Below, in pieces: positions 1 to 5,895 of a stretch of 6,635 bases of DNA (positions within the stretch are counted from its first letter, which is position 1; each line of letters starts with the position of its first letter). Source of the DNA: Anaerolineae bacterium (GTDB lineage: Bacteria; Chloroflexota; Anaerolineae; Anaerolineales; E44-bin32); NCBI GenBank assembly GCA_030673735.1, contig DAOVIK010000085.1, forward strand, positions 1 through 6,635, written 5' to 3'. Position numbers and translations under genes: made by a program. The notes under the pieces were generated by a model, which was not told the DNA's origin, made no database searches, and saw nothing but the letters and a program-made list of their open reading frames with translations.

Positions 1-1247
1 CGGGGCACGGTAATTCGCCCATCGGGCCGCACTTCTGCCGGTTGTGCCTGCTCTTCTGACTGCGGCGAGTAGGTAGTATCGAAGAGGGCGGCTACCATAC
101 TTGTGAGGCGGAAGGCGCTTGCGGCGCTCTCATTGGAGCGCCGGCCGAGGTCAGCGATGCCAAGCCAATGCAACGGACCATAGATCATGAATCGGAGCAA
201 CGCGCCCTCGATTTGATCCCAATGGTTAAAACCCTGCAGAAAGGCGCCGCTGTCGGTGTGCTGCAGGTACCAGGAGTCAAAATCGCCGCCCGGGCGTTGG
301 AAATCGGGCTGGCGATTGTATACGGTTTCGATAAAGGTATCGATATCGTGCCATGCGGATGCCGGGATACCGCGAAGGAACTCGAGTACGGCTCCGCGCG
401 TGGTGAGGGGATCGCTTGGCCAGGCCTTGCCGGCGGTGGAAAGCGTGGGGACGTGAGCCAGGTCGTTCCATCGAGCGGAGCCTACCCAAGCGTGCGCAAG
501 GAGTGCGAGCGCCTCATGCCGAGAGAGTGCCAGGAAATCGCGCGCCGCCGTGGGATCCGGTACAAGCGTATTAGCGGCCAGGATTCCGAGATCGACGAGC
601 AGAGCCAGGAGCAATTGAAGCGCGGAGGGTTGGAGAAGGAAGGGCGCCAGCCCTTGGCGACGTTCGTGGGTCAGGTCGGAACCGGCGGATGGTTGGCGGC
701 GCATAGCCGCGAGCAACGTGGCGGCGTCATCGGCCGCTGCGGTTGTGGTTTGGTGCTGCACGTCGGGGGGATCGGTCGGCGGAATGAAGGCATCGGCCTG
801 CTGTGAAGGGGGCTTCGGGATGAGGGCAAACAGGTCCCAGGGAATGAAGGCGAATTCCTTGGGGCCGGTGGGAGTGTCTGCGAAGGCGGTTGCGATCAGG
901 CCGCGATACCAGAGGAACTCGAGAGGCGAAGCGGGGCTGCGCCAGGGCCTTTCGCGGTCGCGCTTACCCGGTCCCATCCTGCGGAGCAGGCCTGCGCGGC
1001 GTGTCAGATCGGCGAGAGGGAGACGACCTCCGCGCAGGAGCAGTAGATCCAGAACTTGAGCGACGTTGGGGGGGAGACCGTCGCGGATTTCGGCAAGTGC
1101 TTGGGGATCGAGCATTGAAAGGGCAAGAATCTCAGCGGCCTGCAGGGCGTTGCCCGTGGGCGGATCGACGCCCCACAGCTCAGCGATGATCCGCAGGTGG
1201 CCCACGTCGTGATCCTGAAGTGTCTGCAGGAGTGCCTGCATAGTCAT
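1..1247 (-). CDS. Helicase-associated (XPB/Ssl2 N-terminal / Helicase_C_3-type) domain protein, C-terminus off the left edge
   Basis: The frame is open from the ATG at 1247 to the window edge, giving 415 residues with no stop. A second in-frame ATG lies at 1241. No clear Shine-Dalgarno is visible, but the start is 28 bp after the lipid-kinase stop, so co-transcription is likely. Residues 1-145 form a helical N-terminal part with the segments RIIAELWGVDPP (19-30), MGPGKRDRERPW (91-102) and FLWYRGLIATAF (111-122). Residues 145-190 are a Pro/Ala/Thr-rich linker. Residues 235-390 carry DFLALSRHEALALLAHAWVG (237-256), PDFQRPGGDFDSWYLQ (314-329) and GALLRFMIYGPLHWLGI (348-364). The last visible residues, RPDGRITVP (407-415), resemble the entry to the Helicase_C_3 region. 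From memory this pattern matches large, poorly characterised Chloroflexota and Actinobacteria proteins annotated as helicase-associated. No Walker motif is visible, so helicase activity should not be assumed. The role is unknown; nucleic-acid binding is an inference. Confidence 0.75.
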   Translation of the reverse strand, partial: MTMQALLQTLQDHDVGHLRIIAELWGVDPPTGNALQAAEILALSMLDPQALAEIRDGLPPNVAQVLDLLLLRGGRLPLADLTRRAGLLRRMGPGKRDRERPWRSPASPLEFLWYRGLIATAFADTPTGPKEFAFIPWDLFALIPKPPSQQADAFIPPTDPPDVQHQTTTAAADDAATLLAAMRRQPSAGSDLTHERRQGLAPFLLQPSALQLLLALLVDLGILAANTLVPDPTAARDFLALSRHEALALLAHAWVGSARWNDLAHVPTLSTAGKAWPSDPLTTRGAVLEFLRGIPASAWHDIDTFIETVYNRQPDFQRPGGDFDSWYLQHTDSGAFLQGFNHWDQIEGALLRFMIYGPLHWLGIADLGRRSNESAASAFRLTSMVAALFDTTYSPQSEEQAQPAEVRPDGRITVP

Positions 1248-1275
1248 ATCGTGTTCTTGGTGCCGGGTGTGAGGC

Positions 1276-2190
1276 TCAGACGATGATCTTGAGCGCGCCC
1301 GGCAGGATCTTCACTTCTAGTTCGGTGATTTCGGAAGTGAAACCGGCCAGAATCTCCCCATCGGTGTGGATGGCCATCGGGCGTTCGGAAACCAGCTTGA
1401 GCTCCCGGAAGCGGCCCAGAGTCACCTGCTTGAATTTGCCGTGCGTGCCCTTCATGACCTCGGGAACGATGCGGAACATCATGAGACGGGACACGCGATG
1501 GATCATGGCGAAATCCAGGATGCCGTCGTCCGAAACGGCATCCGGGGCGACGAAGAAACCGCCTCCCTCGCGGGGCCCATTGCACAACACGAGGTATTGG
1601 ATCTCCTGCTCGTAGGTTTCTGTGTCGGTTTCGATGGTCATACGTGGCGCGTCGTGATTGAGGATGATGGTCTTGATGACGGCCCACAAGTACATCATGA
1701 AGCCCTGGAGGCGTGTGATGGTGTGTGAGTGCAGCGTGGCGAAGGCGCCGAATTGAATACCCATGGTGTTGTCAACGTATTCGATATGTCCGGTGTTGTC
1801 TTTGACCATCATCATGTCGATGGTCTTCACATCCCCGGTAAAAACGCGGTGCATGGCCTGCTCGGGTTCCTGGATGACGCCGACATTGGCGCTGAAGTCG
1901 TTCCCGGAACCAACCGGGACACACCCAAACAGCGGGCGATCGGCCTCAGGGATGCGCATCAAGCCATTTACGACTTCGTGTGCGGTTCCATCTCCGCCGA
2001 CGGCGGCCACGACGTTGTAGCCTTCCTTGGCGGCCTGCTCTGCGAGTTCAGTTGCATGGGTTGGGTAATCGGTTGCCGACCAAGTTGTGTCGCCATAGCG
2101 CTCGACGATGGCCTGCAAGGCAGAGGCGACGTTCCAGGCGCGGCCCCGGTCTGCGTGGGCGTTGAATATCAGTTTGACACGACGATTCAC
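1276..2190 (-). CDS. YegS/Rv2252/BmrU-type lipid kinase (diacylglycerol kinase catalytic domain)
   Basis: This 304-residue protein has the usual length and layout of the DAGK_cat family, cytosolic or membrane-associated enzymes that transfer the ATP gamma-phosphate to a lipid hydroxyl such as diacylglycerol. Visible motifs in order are: an N-terminal strand KLIFNAHADRGRA (6-18); the nucleotide-binding GGDGT (65-69) followed by HEVVNGL; VPVGSGNDFS (91-100), the family's P-x-G-[ST]-G-N-D-F motif; an NTMGIQFGA strand (141-149); NGPREGGGFFVAPDA (204-218); DDGILD (221-226); and the late acidic DGE (277-279). The start is GTG at 2190, fixed by a strong GGAGGAG at 2195-2201 only 4 nt upstream. A 250-bp gap with a promoter-like site precedes it, and the helicase-associated gene follows after 28 bp. 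The lipid substrate cannot be told from sequence. Members also act on sphingolipid-like or undecaprenol-type substrates and are often annotated only generically. Confidence 0.93.
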   Translation of the reverse strand: MNRRVKLIFNAHADRGRAWNVASALQAIVERYGDTTWSATDYPTHATELAEQAAKEGYNVVAAVGGDGTAHEVVNGLMRIPEADRPLFGCVPVGSGNDFSANVGVIQEPEQAMHRVFTGDVKTIDMMMVKDNTGHIEYVDNTMGIQFGAFATLHSHTITRLQGFMMYLWAVIKTIILNHDAPRMTIETDTETYEQEIQYLVLCNGPREGGGFFVAPDAVSDDGILDFAMIHRVSRLMMFRIVPEVMKGTHGKFKQVTLGRFRELKLVSERPMAIHTDGEILAGFTSEITELEVKILPGALKIIV

Positions 2191-2194
2191 GGTA

Positions 2195-2201
2195 CTCCTC
2201 C
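2195..2201 (-). promoter_or_regulatory. Strong Shine-Dalgarno for the lipid kinase
   Basis: GGAGGAG on the minus strand, followed by TACC and then the GTG at 2190. It is the best ribosome binding site in the window and decides this non-ATG start. Confidence 0.85.
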
Positions 2202-2265
2202 GGGATCATAAAGGGCGCATGATGTGTCTCGGTGCGCTGCAAGCTCTATTGGATCATGCTGCGTG

Positions 2266-2309
2266 GGCTGCCAAGCGGTTGGGCGTGCTTTGCGTGGAGC
2301 GTGGCAGCC
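2266..2309. repeat. 8-bp inverted repeat in the lipid-kinase leader
   Basis: GGCTGCCA at 2266-2273 and its exact complement TGGCAGCC at 2302-2309 are separated by 28 nt. In a minus-strand transcript they could form a GC-rich stem about 76 nt before the GTG start. No T-run follows, so it does not look like an intrinsic terminator. Confidence 0.45.
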
Positions 2310-2318
2310 AGGGCCGTG

Positions 2319-2352
2319 GATGAGCGATGAAATGATGAGAAATGCGCTCATC
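2319..2352. repeat. 8-bp inverted repeat just downstream of the TATAAT box
   Basis: GATGAGCG at 2319-2326 pairs exactly with CGCTCATC at 2345-2352 around an 18-nt loop. The loop contains further copies of the ATGA/TCAT motif, so alternative pairings are possible. If transcription starts near 2362, this would be the first stem-loop of the leader, roughly nucleotides 10-45. Confidence 0.45.
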
Positions 2353-2368
2353 AGGCGACGGGTAGCGC

Positions 2369-2374
2369 ATTATA
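2369..2374 (-). promoter_or_regulatory. Candidate -10 box for the lipid-kinase unit
   Basis: A perfect TATAAT lies on the minus strand in the gap between the MFS and lipid-kinase genes. It predicts a start near 2362 and a leader of about 170 nt. No good -35 hexamer sits 16-18 bp upstream; the nearest TTG-like hexamer, TTGCGA, is only 12 bp away. Either the promoter relies on an activator, or the box is chance. Confidence 0.4.
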
Positions 2375-2375
2375 G

Positions 2376-2410
2376 ACCATTCTCATTCGCAAGGCATGCG
2401 CACGAATGGT
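2376..2410. repeat. Inverted repeat overlapping the spacer/-35 area upstream of the TATAAT box
   Basis: ACCATTC (2376-2382) and GAATGGT (2404-2410) are exact complements. A second, mutually exclusive pair, CATTCG (2384-2389) and CGAATG (2403-2408), shares the right arm. The loop includes the palindrome GCATGC. The repeat ends one base from the TATAAT box, a position suited to an operator. It also lies about 30 bp after the MFS stop, but no T-run follows it, so a terminator is less likely. Confidence 0.35.
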
Positions 2411-2440
2411 GATCGCGAGCCTATGGGTTGATGGAGAATG

Positions 2441-3712
2441 CTAATCCGCGGGATCTGACGTTGCTGGGGGGGTCTCTTTTGAGGCGTTTTTGTTAGTGTA
2501 GGCGAGCTTGAACCAAGCAGGGATGATGATCAGGCTGGCGAGAATAGCGGAGGTGAAGAAGGGGACCATGGGTCCGAACCTGGTCCAGATTTGGCTTCCG
2601 ATCCAAGGGAAGGGCAGCGATATGATACCGACGTTGGTGACCACGAAACCATACGCGACGCCGCGCAGCCGTTGCGGCACGTCTTTGGAAATGAGCGAGC
2701 TGATGGCCGGCTGGAACATCGATACCGCGACGCCCAAGAGTGCCCAGGAGAGGGCGAAGCCCCAAAAGCCGGTCGCCAGGCCGAAGACCACCCTGGAGAG
2801 GATCAACAGGAGCATGCCCAGCACCACGCCCAGGCGTTCGCTGGTCTTGTCGATCAGGTATCCGGCGGGGAACATGGTGGCTGCCAATGCGATGCCGTGG
2901 ATGCCGTCCAAAAGGCCGATGCCCTGTTTGCTCAGGCCGATTACACTACCGAGATAGACCGGCATCAGGTCGGAGGACAACTTGGAAGCAATATCGCCAA
3001 TGCCATCGGCCACCAGGACCCAGGTGACGAGCCCGCCGGCAAAGGCTAATGCGAAGATATCCCGAAGCGAGGTGCGAAGCGATTCAACACTGACGCGGCC
3101 CGTTGCCTCCTGCTGCGATCGACGGCCCGCGATTTGAAGGCCGGCGAAGAGCAATGCGGCGAGAGAGTATGTGAAGACGGCCGCGCCGAACATGAATTGG
3201 TAGCCGAAGTTCTGGGCCAGGAAACCACCAATGGGAGGGCCGATGATCCAGGCGATTGTGACCACGGTTTCAGAAAGGCCGAAAACGCGCGCGCGCACTT
3301 CCTCTGCGGTGTTATCAGCTATGTAGGCCTGGTAAGACGGATAGACAAGCGCGCTTGCGATACCAAGCATACCGGGACCAATGATGGCAAACTGCCAGGT
3401 AGGGGCAATGGTGAAAGCGAAGTAGCCGAGGATTCCAGCAATGCTACCGATCGTAAGCGCACGCAAGCGGCCTATCGAGTCGGAGAGATATCCCCCCAGA
3501 ATGCGAAAGATAAGAGGAAGGATCGCGGAGACCGTGAAAAAGAGGCCAAGCTGCCCGATATTTGCCCCCAGTTCGTTCAGATAAAGAGACACCTGCACCA
3601 TGGTCAACGTGCGAGAGCTTTCCACGAGGGCCATTGCGAGGAGGAAAAGCGCTAGGTGTTTCGTCAGGCCAGAAGGTCTCTTTTGCGTCTCTATGGAAAA
3701 ACCATCTTTCAC
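2441..3712 (-). CDS. Major facilitator superfamily (MFS) transporter, probable efflux type
   Basis: A 423-residue integral inner-membrane protein with about 12 hydrophobic segments, the usual MFS size. MFS motif A between helices 2 and 3 is clear at 73-86 (GGYLSDSIGRLRAL), and a degenerate copy, GYLIDKTSERLG, lies at 284-295 in the second half. GPPIGGFL (158-165) in helix 5 resembles motif C of the drug/proton antiporters, which favours export. A loop at about 195-220 separates the two six-helix halves, and the tail (408-423) is short and polar. The start is GTG at 3712, after an in-frame TGA about 55 nt upstream with no ATG between. Internal Met27 would remove part of helix 1. No Shine-Dalgarno precedes the GTG, but a 65-codon ORF ends across it (GTGA), which would allow coupled translation. 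The 325-bp gap from the HAD gene and a candidate promoter at 3956-3984 suggest a separate unit. Substrate unknown. Confidence 0.9.
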   Translation of the reverse strand: MKDGFSIETQKRPSGLTKHLALFLLAMALVESSRTLTMVQVSLYLNELGANIGQLGLFFTVSAILPLIFRILGGYLSDSIGRLRALTIGSIAGILGYFAFTIAPTWQFAIIGPGMLGIASALVYPSYQAYIADNTAEEVRARVFGLSETVVTIAWIIGPPIGGFLAQNFGYQFMFGAAVFTYSLAALLFAGLQIAGRRSQQEATGRVSVESLRTSLRDIFALAFAGGLVTWVLVADGIGDIASKLSSDLMPVYLGSVIGLSKQGIGLLDGIHGIALAATMFPAGYLIDKTSERLGVVLGMLLLILSRVVFGLATGFWGFALSWALLGVAVSMFQPAISSLISKDVPQRLRGVAYGFVVTNVGIISLPFPWIGSQIWTRFGPMVPFFTSAILASLIIIPAWFKLAYTNKNASKETPPATSDPAD

Positions 3713-3906
3713 AGCTGATATCGTTCTCGATATTCTATGTGATCTATTTCGCGAACGGATTCAAGAAGCGATCTGACGATCGCTGTTATGGTCGTTGGGT
3801 TTGATACAGAAAGGTCCCACTCTCTTGACTTCATGCAACCAATGTGGAGATTAGGATGGCGATGAATTTGCTCAGGCGCCGGCAATCCCGGTGGAAGGCC
3901 TGCCAT
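3709..3906 (-). CDS. Possible small ORF upstream of and overlapping the MFS gene
   Basis: A 65-codon ORF runs from ATG at 3906 to TGA at 3709. Its stop overlaps the MFS GTG in the 4-nt arrangement GTGA, typical of translational coupling, and the MFS start has no Shine-Dalgarno of its own. The ATG lies about 43 nt after the predicted start point of the candidate promoter at 3956-3984. The product has a Pro/Gly/His-rich N-terminal half and a charged, probably helical C-terminal half (ITAIVRSLLESVREIDHIEY). I recognise no family, see no membrane segment, and its own ribosome binding site is weak. It may be a short regulatory or leader ORF, or a chance open frame. Confidence 0.25.
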   Translation of the reverse strand: MAGLPPGLPAPEQIHRHPNLHIGCMKSREWDLSVSNPTTITAIVRSLLESVREIDHIEYRERYQL

Positions 3907-3925
3907 TTACTCGGCTGAGCCAGGC

Positions 3926-3940
3926 TGTGATCATAACACA
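3926..3940. promoter_or_regulatory. Short dyad (TGTG-N7-CACA), possible operator
   Basis: The dyad lies roughly 10-25 nt downstream of the start point predicted from the promoter at 3956-3984, where a repressor could act. The arms are only 4 bp. It resembles a CRP-type site, but the spacing is one base short of the TGTGA-N6-TCACA consensus. Weak evidence. Confidence 0.15.
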
Positions 3941-3955
3941 AATCTGATGAGGCGT

Positions 3956-3984
3956 ATTTTATCGCAATCGTCACATTTTCTGAA
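3956..3984 (-). promoter_or_regulatory. Candidate promoter for the MFS unit
   Basis: On the minus strand TTCAGA (3979-3984, 4 of 6 to TTGACA) is followed after exactly 17 bp by TAAAAT (3956-3961, 5 of 6 to TATAAT). It faces the MFS gene, with a predicted start near 3949. It is the only pair with acceptable spacing that I found in this gap. Confidence 0.35.
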
Positions 3985-4003
3985 GCAGCTTGCCTACTAG
4001 TGC

Positions 4004-4036
4004 GGCGATTAGGACCTCTCGGACGATCGCCCTAAT
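4004..4036. repeat. Overlapping alternative inverted repeats after the HAD stop
   Basis: GGCGAT (4004-4009) can pair with ATCGCC (4026-4031), or ATTAGG (4008-4013) with CCTAAT (4031-4036). The arms overlap, so the two pairings exclude each other. They begin 2 nt after the HAD stop codon. No T-run follows in the minus direction, so this is at best a weak terminator or a transcript 3'-end structure. Confidence 0.25.
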
Positions 4037-4037
4037 A

Positions 4038-4661
4038 TCAACTGGCTTCGGAAAACAGCTCTTCCAAATCAGCGATAGCCTGTTGCGGGCTGTCGAATGT
4101 AACGGTGCATAATCCGACATGCTGGGCGCCTTTGATATTGAGCTCGAAGTCGTCAATGAATACGGCCTCCTGAGGAGCAACTCCTAGCCCTTCAAGGGAA
4201 AGCTCGTAAATGCTGGGATGGGGTTTGGCGATCCCGACCTCGGCGGAAATGGTTATGTGATCGAAGGCGTCAGCGATCTTCCACTGATCTTCCAAAGATC
4301 CGCGCAGGTCGTTCCAAGCGTTGCTGAGCAGGCCGGTTTTGCGCTGGGGGCGCAGGCTGCGGATGTATTCAACCAACTGGTAATCGACGCGATCCCCGCT
4401 CCAGAAATCCGACACCAATGTTTGACGCTCGCTCTCGTGAATTTCGAATTGATCGATAATGGCGCGCCAAACGTCATCGACCGCAGCCCGACCCACGTAT
4501 GCCTCCGCGGCCGTCTCGCATCCAAAGACGGTCTGTTCGAGACGTCCGGGGCGCAGTCCCAGTCGCTTCTCCCACCACACCCTGCCGCCATGATCATGGG
4601 TGCGCACGATCACGCCTCCAAGATCCCAGATTACGGCTTTGATTGTGTCGGAACTACTCAT
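4038..4661 (-). CDS. HAD-IA family hydrolase (YihX-like phosphatase type)
   Basis: With the ATG at 4661 the product has 207 residues, the normal size for a subfamily IA haloacid dehalogenase-like hydrolase with a helical cap. Motif I is VIWDLGGVIV (10-19) with nucleophile Asp13. The position two residues on, usually the catalytic acid/base Asp, is Gly15. Motif II is LLSNA with Ser113, motif III is Lys146 in AKPHPSIYE (145-153), and motif IV is FIDDFELN (168-175) with Asp170 and Asp171. The cap spans about 25-100. These cytosolic enzymes usually dephosphorylate small metabolites; the substrate here is unknown. The frame stays open upstream to an ATG at 4712 and a TTG at 4757. The TTG sits in the T-run of a hairpin, and neither longer start has a good ribosome site, whereas an AGGA lies 10 nt before 4661. 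Met33 of the longest form is therefore preferred. Confidence 0.87.
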   Translation of the reverse strand: MSSSDTIKAVIWDLGGVIVRTHDHGGRVWWEKRLGLRPGRLEQTVFGCETAAEAYVGRAAVDDVWRAIIDQFEIHESERQTLVSDFWSGDRVDYQLVEYIRSLRPQRKTGLLSNAWNDLRGSLEDQWKIADAFDHITISAEVGIAKPHPSIYELSLEGLGVAPQEAVFIDDFELNIKGAQHVGLCTVTFDSPQQAIADLEELFSEAS

Positions 4662-4755
4662 AAGCAAGGCTTCCTGGGAGATGAAAGCATCGCGCAAGTG
4701 GTTGCTCTGCATCGGATCATCTGCCCGGTGCGCAAGTTGTCCCATTCTACACGAC

Positions 4756-4791
4756 AAAGCTGCCGTGCACGCGCATTGCGCACACGGCAGC
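4756..4791 (-). terminator. Hairpin with short T-run after the GNAT gene
   Basis: GCTGCCGTG and its exact complement CACGGCAGC (4759-4767 and 4783-4791) form a 9-bp GC-rich stem. The 15-nt loop can pair further through its GCGC segments. In the minus direction the stem is followed by TTTGTCGT, only three consecutive Ts. It lies 30 bp after the GNAT stop and 95 bp before the preferred HAD start. This fits an intrinsic terminator, though a weak one because of the short T-run. Confidence 0.55.
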
Positions 4792-4820
4792 GTAGACTTG
4801 AGTGATAAAGCAAGAATCGG

Positions 4821-5846
4821 TTACTCGTCGATAGACGTTCGTGCCAGCTCCCTTCCTGGACGCATTTCAATCTCGTGGGAGTCATACACGCGATGTACGT
4901 GCATGCCGGCTTTCTCGTATAGGCGAGTTGCGCCGGTCAGACTGCCCGAGTCGACGCCCAGTCCGGCGCGCACCTTGCCGCGCCGTTTAAGTTCGTCGAA
5001 GGAATGCAGAAGCAGCGCAAGCCCAAGACCGCGTTTGCGCCAAGGGCGGCGAACGGCCAGGACCCGTACCCAACCCATGTCGGGGTCCTCGGGGCTGCTC
5101 TCTTTGGATAAGGCCAAGCCCGCGAGTTCTTCTCCATCCATGACTAGAAACCAGAGGGACGGATCGAAGACATCGGGGGCGATCATCCAATGCTTCCACT
5201 TTGGAAAAGCGACCTCGAAGGGTTCCTCAACATATCCCCAATGGTCTTGGAAGGCTTCATCGTCGGCGCGATAGACAGCTTCAAGATCGTTGAACTCGTC
5301 AAACGTGATCAGTCGGAGGTCATCAGGAAAGATAGGATCTGCCAGCGGACCTGTCAGATCGATCTGCATGTCCCAGTATCGGCGAACGAGTTTGGCGCCG
5401 CTCTTTTTGAAGAGATGGCTGGCGGCCTTGTTGGTGCTGAGGCTGGTCATGCGGATCGTGGCGCGAACGTCATCGGGCAATCGGGTGAGAGCTTGCCGGG
5501 CGCGCGCCTCAGCCCATGCCTGCAATTGCGTGCCGATACCCCGTCGTTGATGCTCGGGATGAACGCATCCCCACACATGAACGCGCACCGGCGGATCATC
5601 GGCGTCCCACACCTCTATGTAGCCGATCCATTCCCCCTCAGGCGAGAGAACAACGCGTGTACTGTTCTCAAGGTCGAAACCGGGAATGGTCCACTCACGG
5701 CGTACGGTCTCGAGGTTGTGCCTTCGCAGGCCAATGGTTGACAGCGAGTAAAGGTTGAGGAACTCAACCGCAGCCTGTAGGTCGTCCAACGCTGCAGGGC
5801 GTATCACATAGTCTTGCATGCCCTGAAAATGGTCTGTGTCGGGCAT
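4821..5846 (-). CDS. Two-domain GNAT family N-acetyltransferase
   Basis: With the ATG at 5846 the product has 341 residues and two GNAT folds in tandem. These bind acetyl-CoA and acetylate amines on small molecules or peptides. The first domain (about 12-165) has motif A VHPEHQRRGIGT (95-106) and a motif-B-like segment NKAASHLFKKSGAKLV (139-154). The second (about 175-328) has AVRRPWRKRGLGLAL (264-278) and GLGVDSGSLTGATRLYEKAG (295-314). Both keep the R/Q-x-x-G-x-G/A pyrophosphate loop, so both could bind acyl-CoA. The layout resembles mycothiol synthase (MshD)-like and other double-GNAT proteins, but I cannot assign a substrate. An ATG at 5858 lies four codons upstream without a ribosome site; the GGAG at 5853-5856, 6 nt before 5846, favours the shorter form. 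A related double-GNAT gene precedes it by 46 bp (likely one operon), and a hairpin follows. Confidence 0.92.
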   Translation of the reverse strand: MPDTDHFQGMQDYVIRPAALDDLQAAVEFLNLYSLSTIGLRRHNLETVRREWTIPGFDLENSTRVVLSPEGEWIGYIEVWDADDPPVRVHVWGCVHPEHQRRGIGTQLQAWAEARARQALTRLPDDVRATIRMTSLSTNKAASHLFKKSGAKLVRRYWDMQIDLTGPLADPIFPDDLRLITFDEFNDLEAVYRADDEAFQDHWGYVEEPFEVAFPKWKHWMIAPDVFDPSLWFLVMDGEELAGLALSKESSPEDPDMGWVRVLAVRRPWRKRGLGLALLLHSFDELKRRGKVRAGLGVDSGSLTGATRLYEKAGMHVHRVYDSHEIEMRPGRELARTSIDE

Positions 5847-5852
5847 TCGTGT

Positions 5853-5856
5853 CTCC
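5853..5856 (-). promoter_or_regulatory. Shine-Dalgarno deciding the GNAT start
   Basis: GGAG on the minus strand, 6 nt before the ATG at 5846. It lies inside the first codons of the longer alternative (ATG at 5858), which has no ribosome site, so 5846 is preferred. Confidence 0.5.
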
Positions 5857-5870
5857 ATATTGTGTAGCGG

Positions 5871-5895
5871 TAGCTGGGATAATCACTTCCAGCTA
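5871..5895. repeat. 7-bp inverted repeat starting at the upstream GNAT stop codon
   Basis: TAGCTGG and CCAGCTA (5871-5877 and 5889-5895) are exact complements around an 11-nt loop. On the minus strand the first three bases of the stem are the TAG stop of the upstream GNAT gene. No T-run follows, so it is more likely an intercistronic stem than a terminator. Confidence 0.35.

Larger units (their letters stand above)
3713..4037. other. Intergenic region between the HAD and MFS genes
   Basis: This 325-bp gap holds no tRNA-like or mobile-element sequence. It contains alternative inverted repeats just after the HAD stop (4004-4036), a candidate sigma-70-type promoter (3956-3984), a short TGTG-N7-CACA dyad (3926-3940) and a doubtful 65-codon ORF that overlaps the MFS start. 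It looks richer in A+T than the flanking genes, as expected for a regulatory region. Confidence 0.6.

Noticed and set aside
168..806. A 212-codon plus-strand open frame, with others nearby (718-1059, 890-1189)
   Set aside because: It is antisense to the helicase-associated gene, whose minus-strand frame is continuous for 415 codons with family-like motifs. The plus-strand product has low-complexity Gly/Arg-rich composition and no recognisable domain.
1244..1687. A 147-codon minus-strand open frame overlapping the lipid kinase
   Set aside because: It lies in another frame inside the lipid-kinase gene, which has clear GGDGT and DGE motifs. Its product is His/Arg/Pro-rich and resembles an out-of-frame translation.
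2376..2410. Inverted repeat read as the MFS terminator
   Set aside because: It lies just after the MFS gene, but in the minus direction it is followed by CTATAATGCG rather than a T-run. A promoter-associated role fits better.
3926..3940. A canonical CRP site
   Set aside because: TGTG-N7-CACA is one base short of the TGTGA-N6-TCACA spacing and its arms are only 4 bp. It is listed only as a weak possible operator.
4218..4805. A 195-codon plus-strand open frame
   Set aside because: It is antisense to the HAD gene, which has all its motifs in order. It also runs through the hairpin at 4759-4791.
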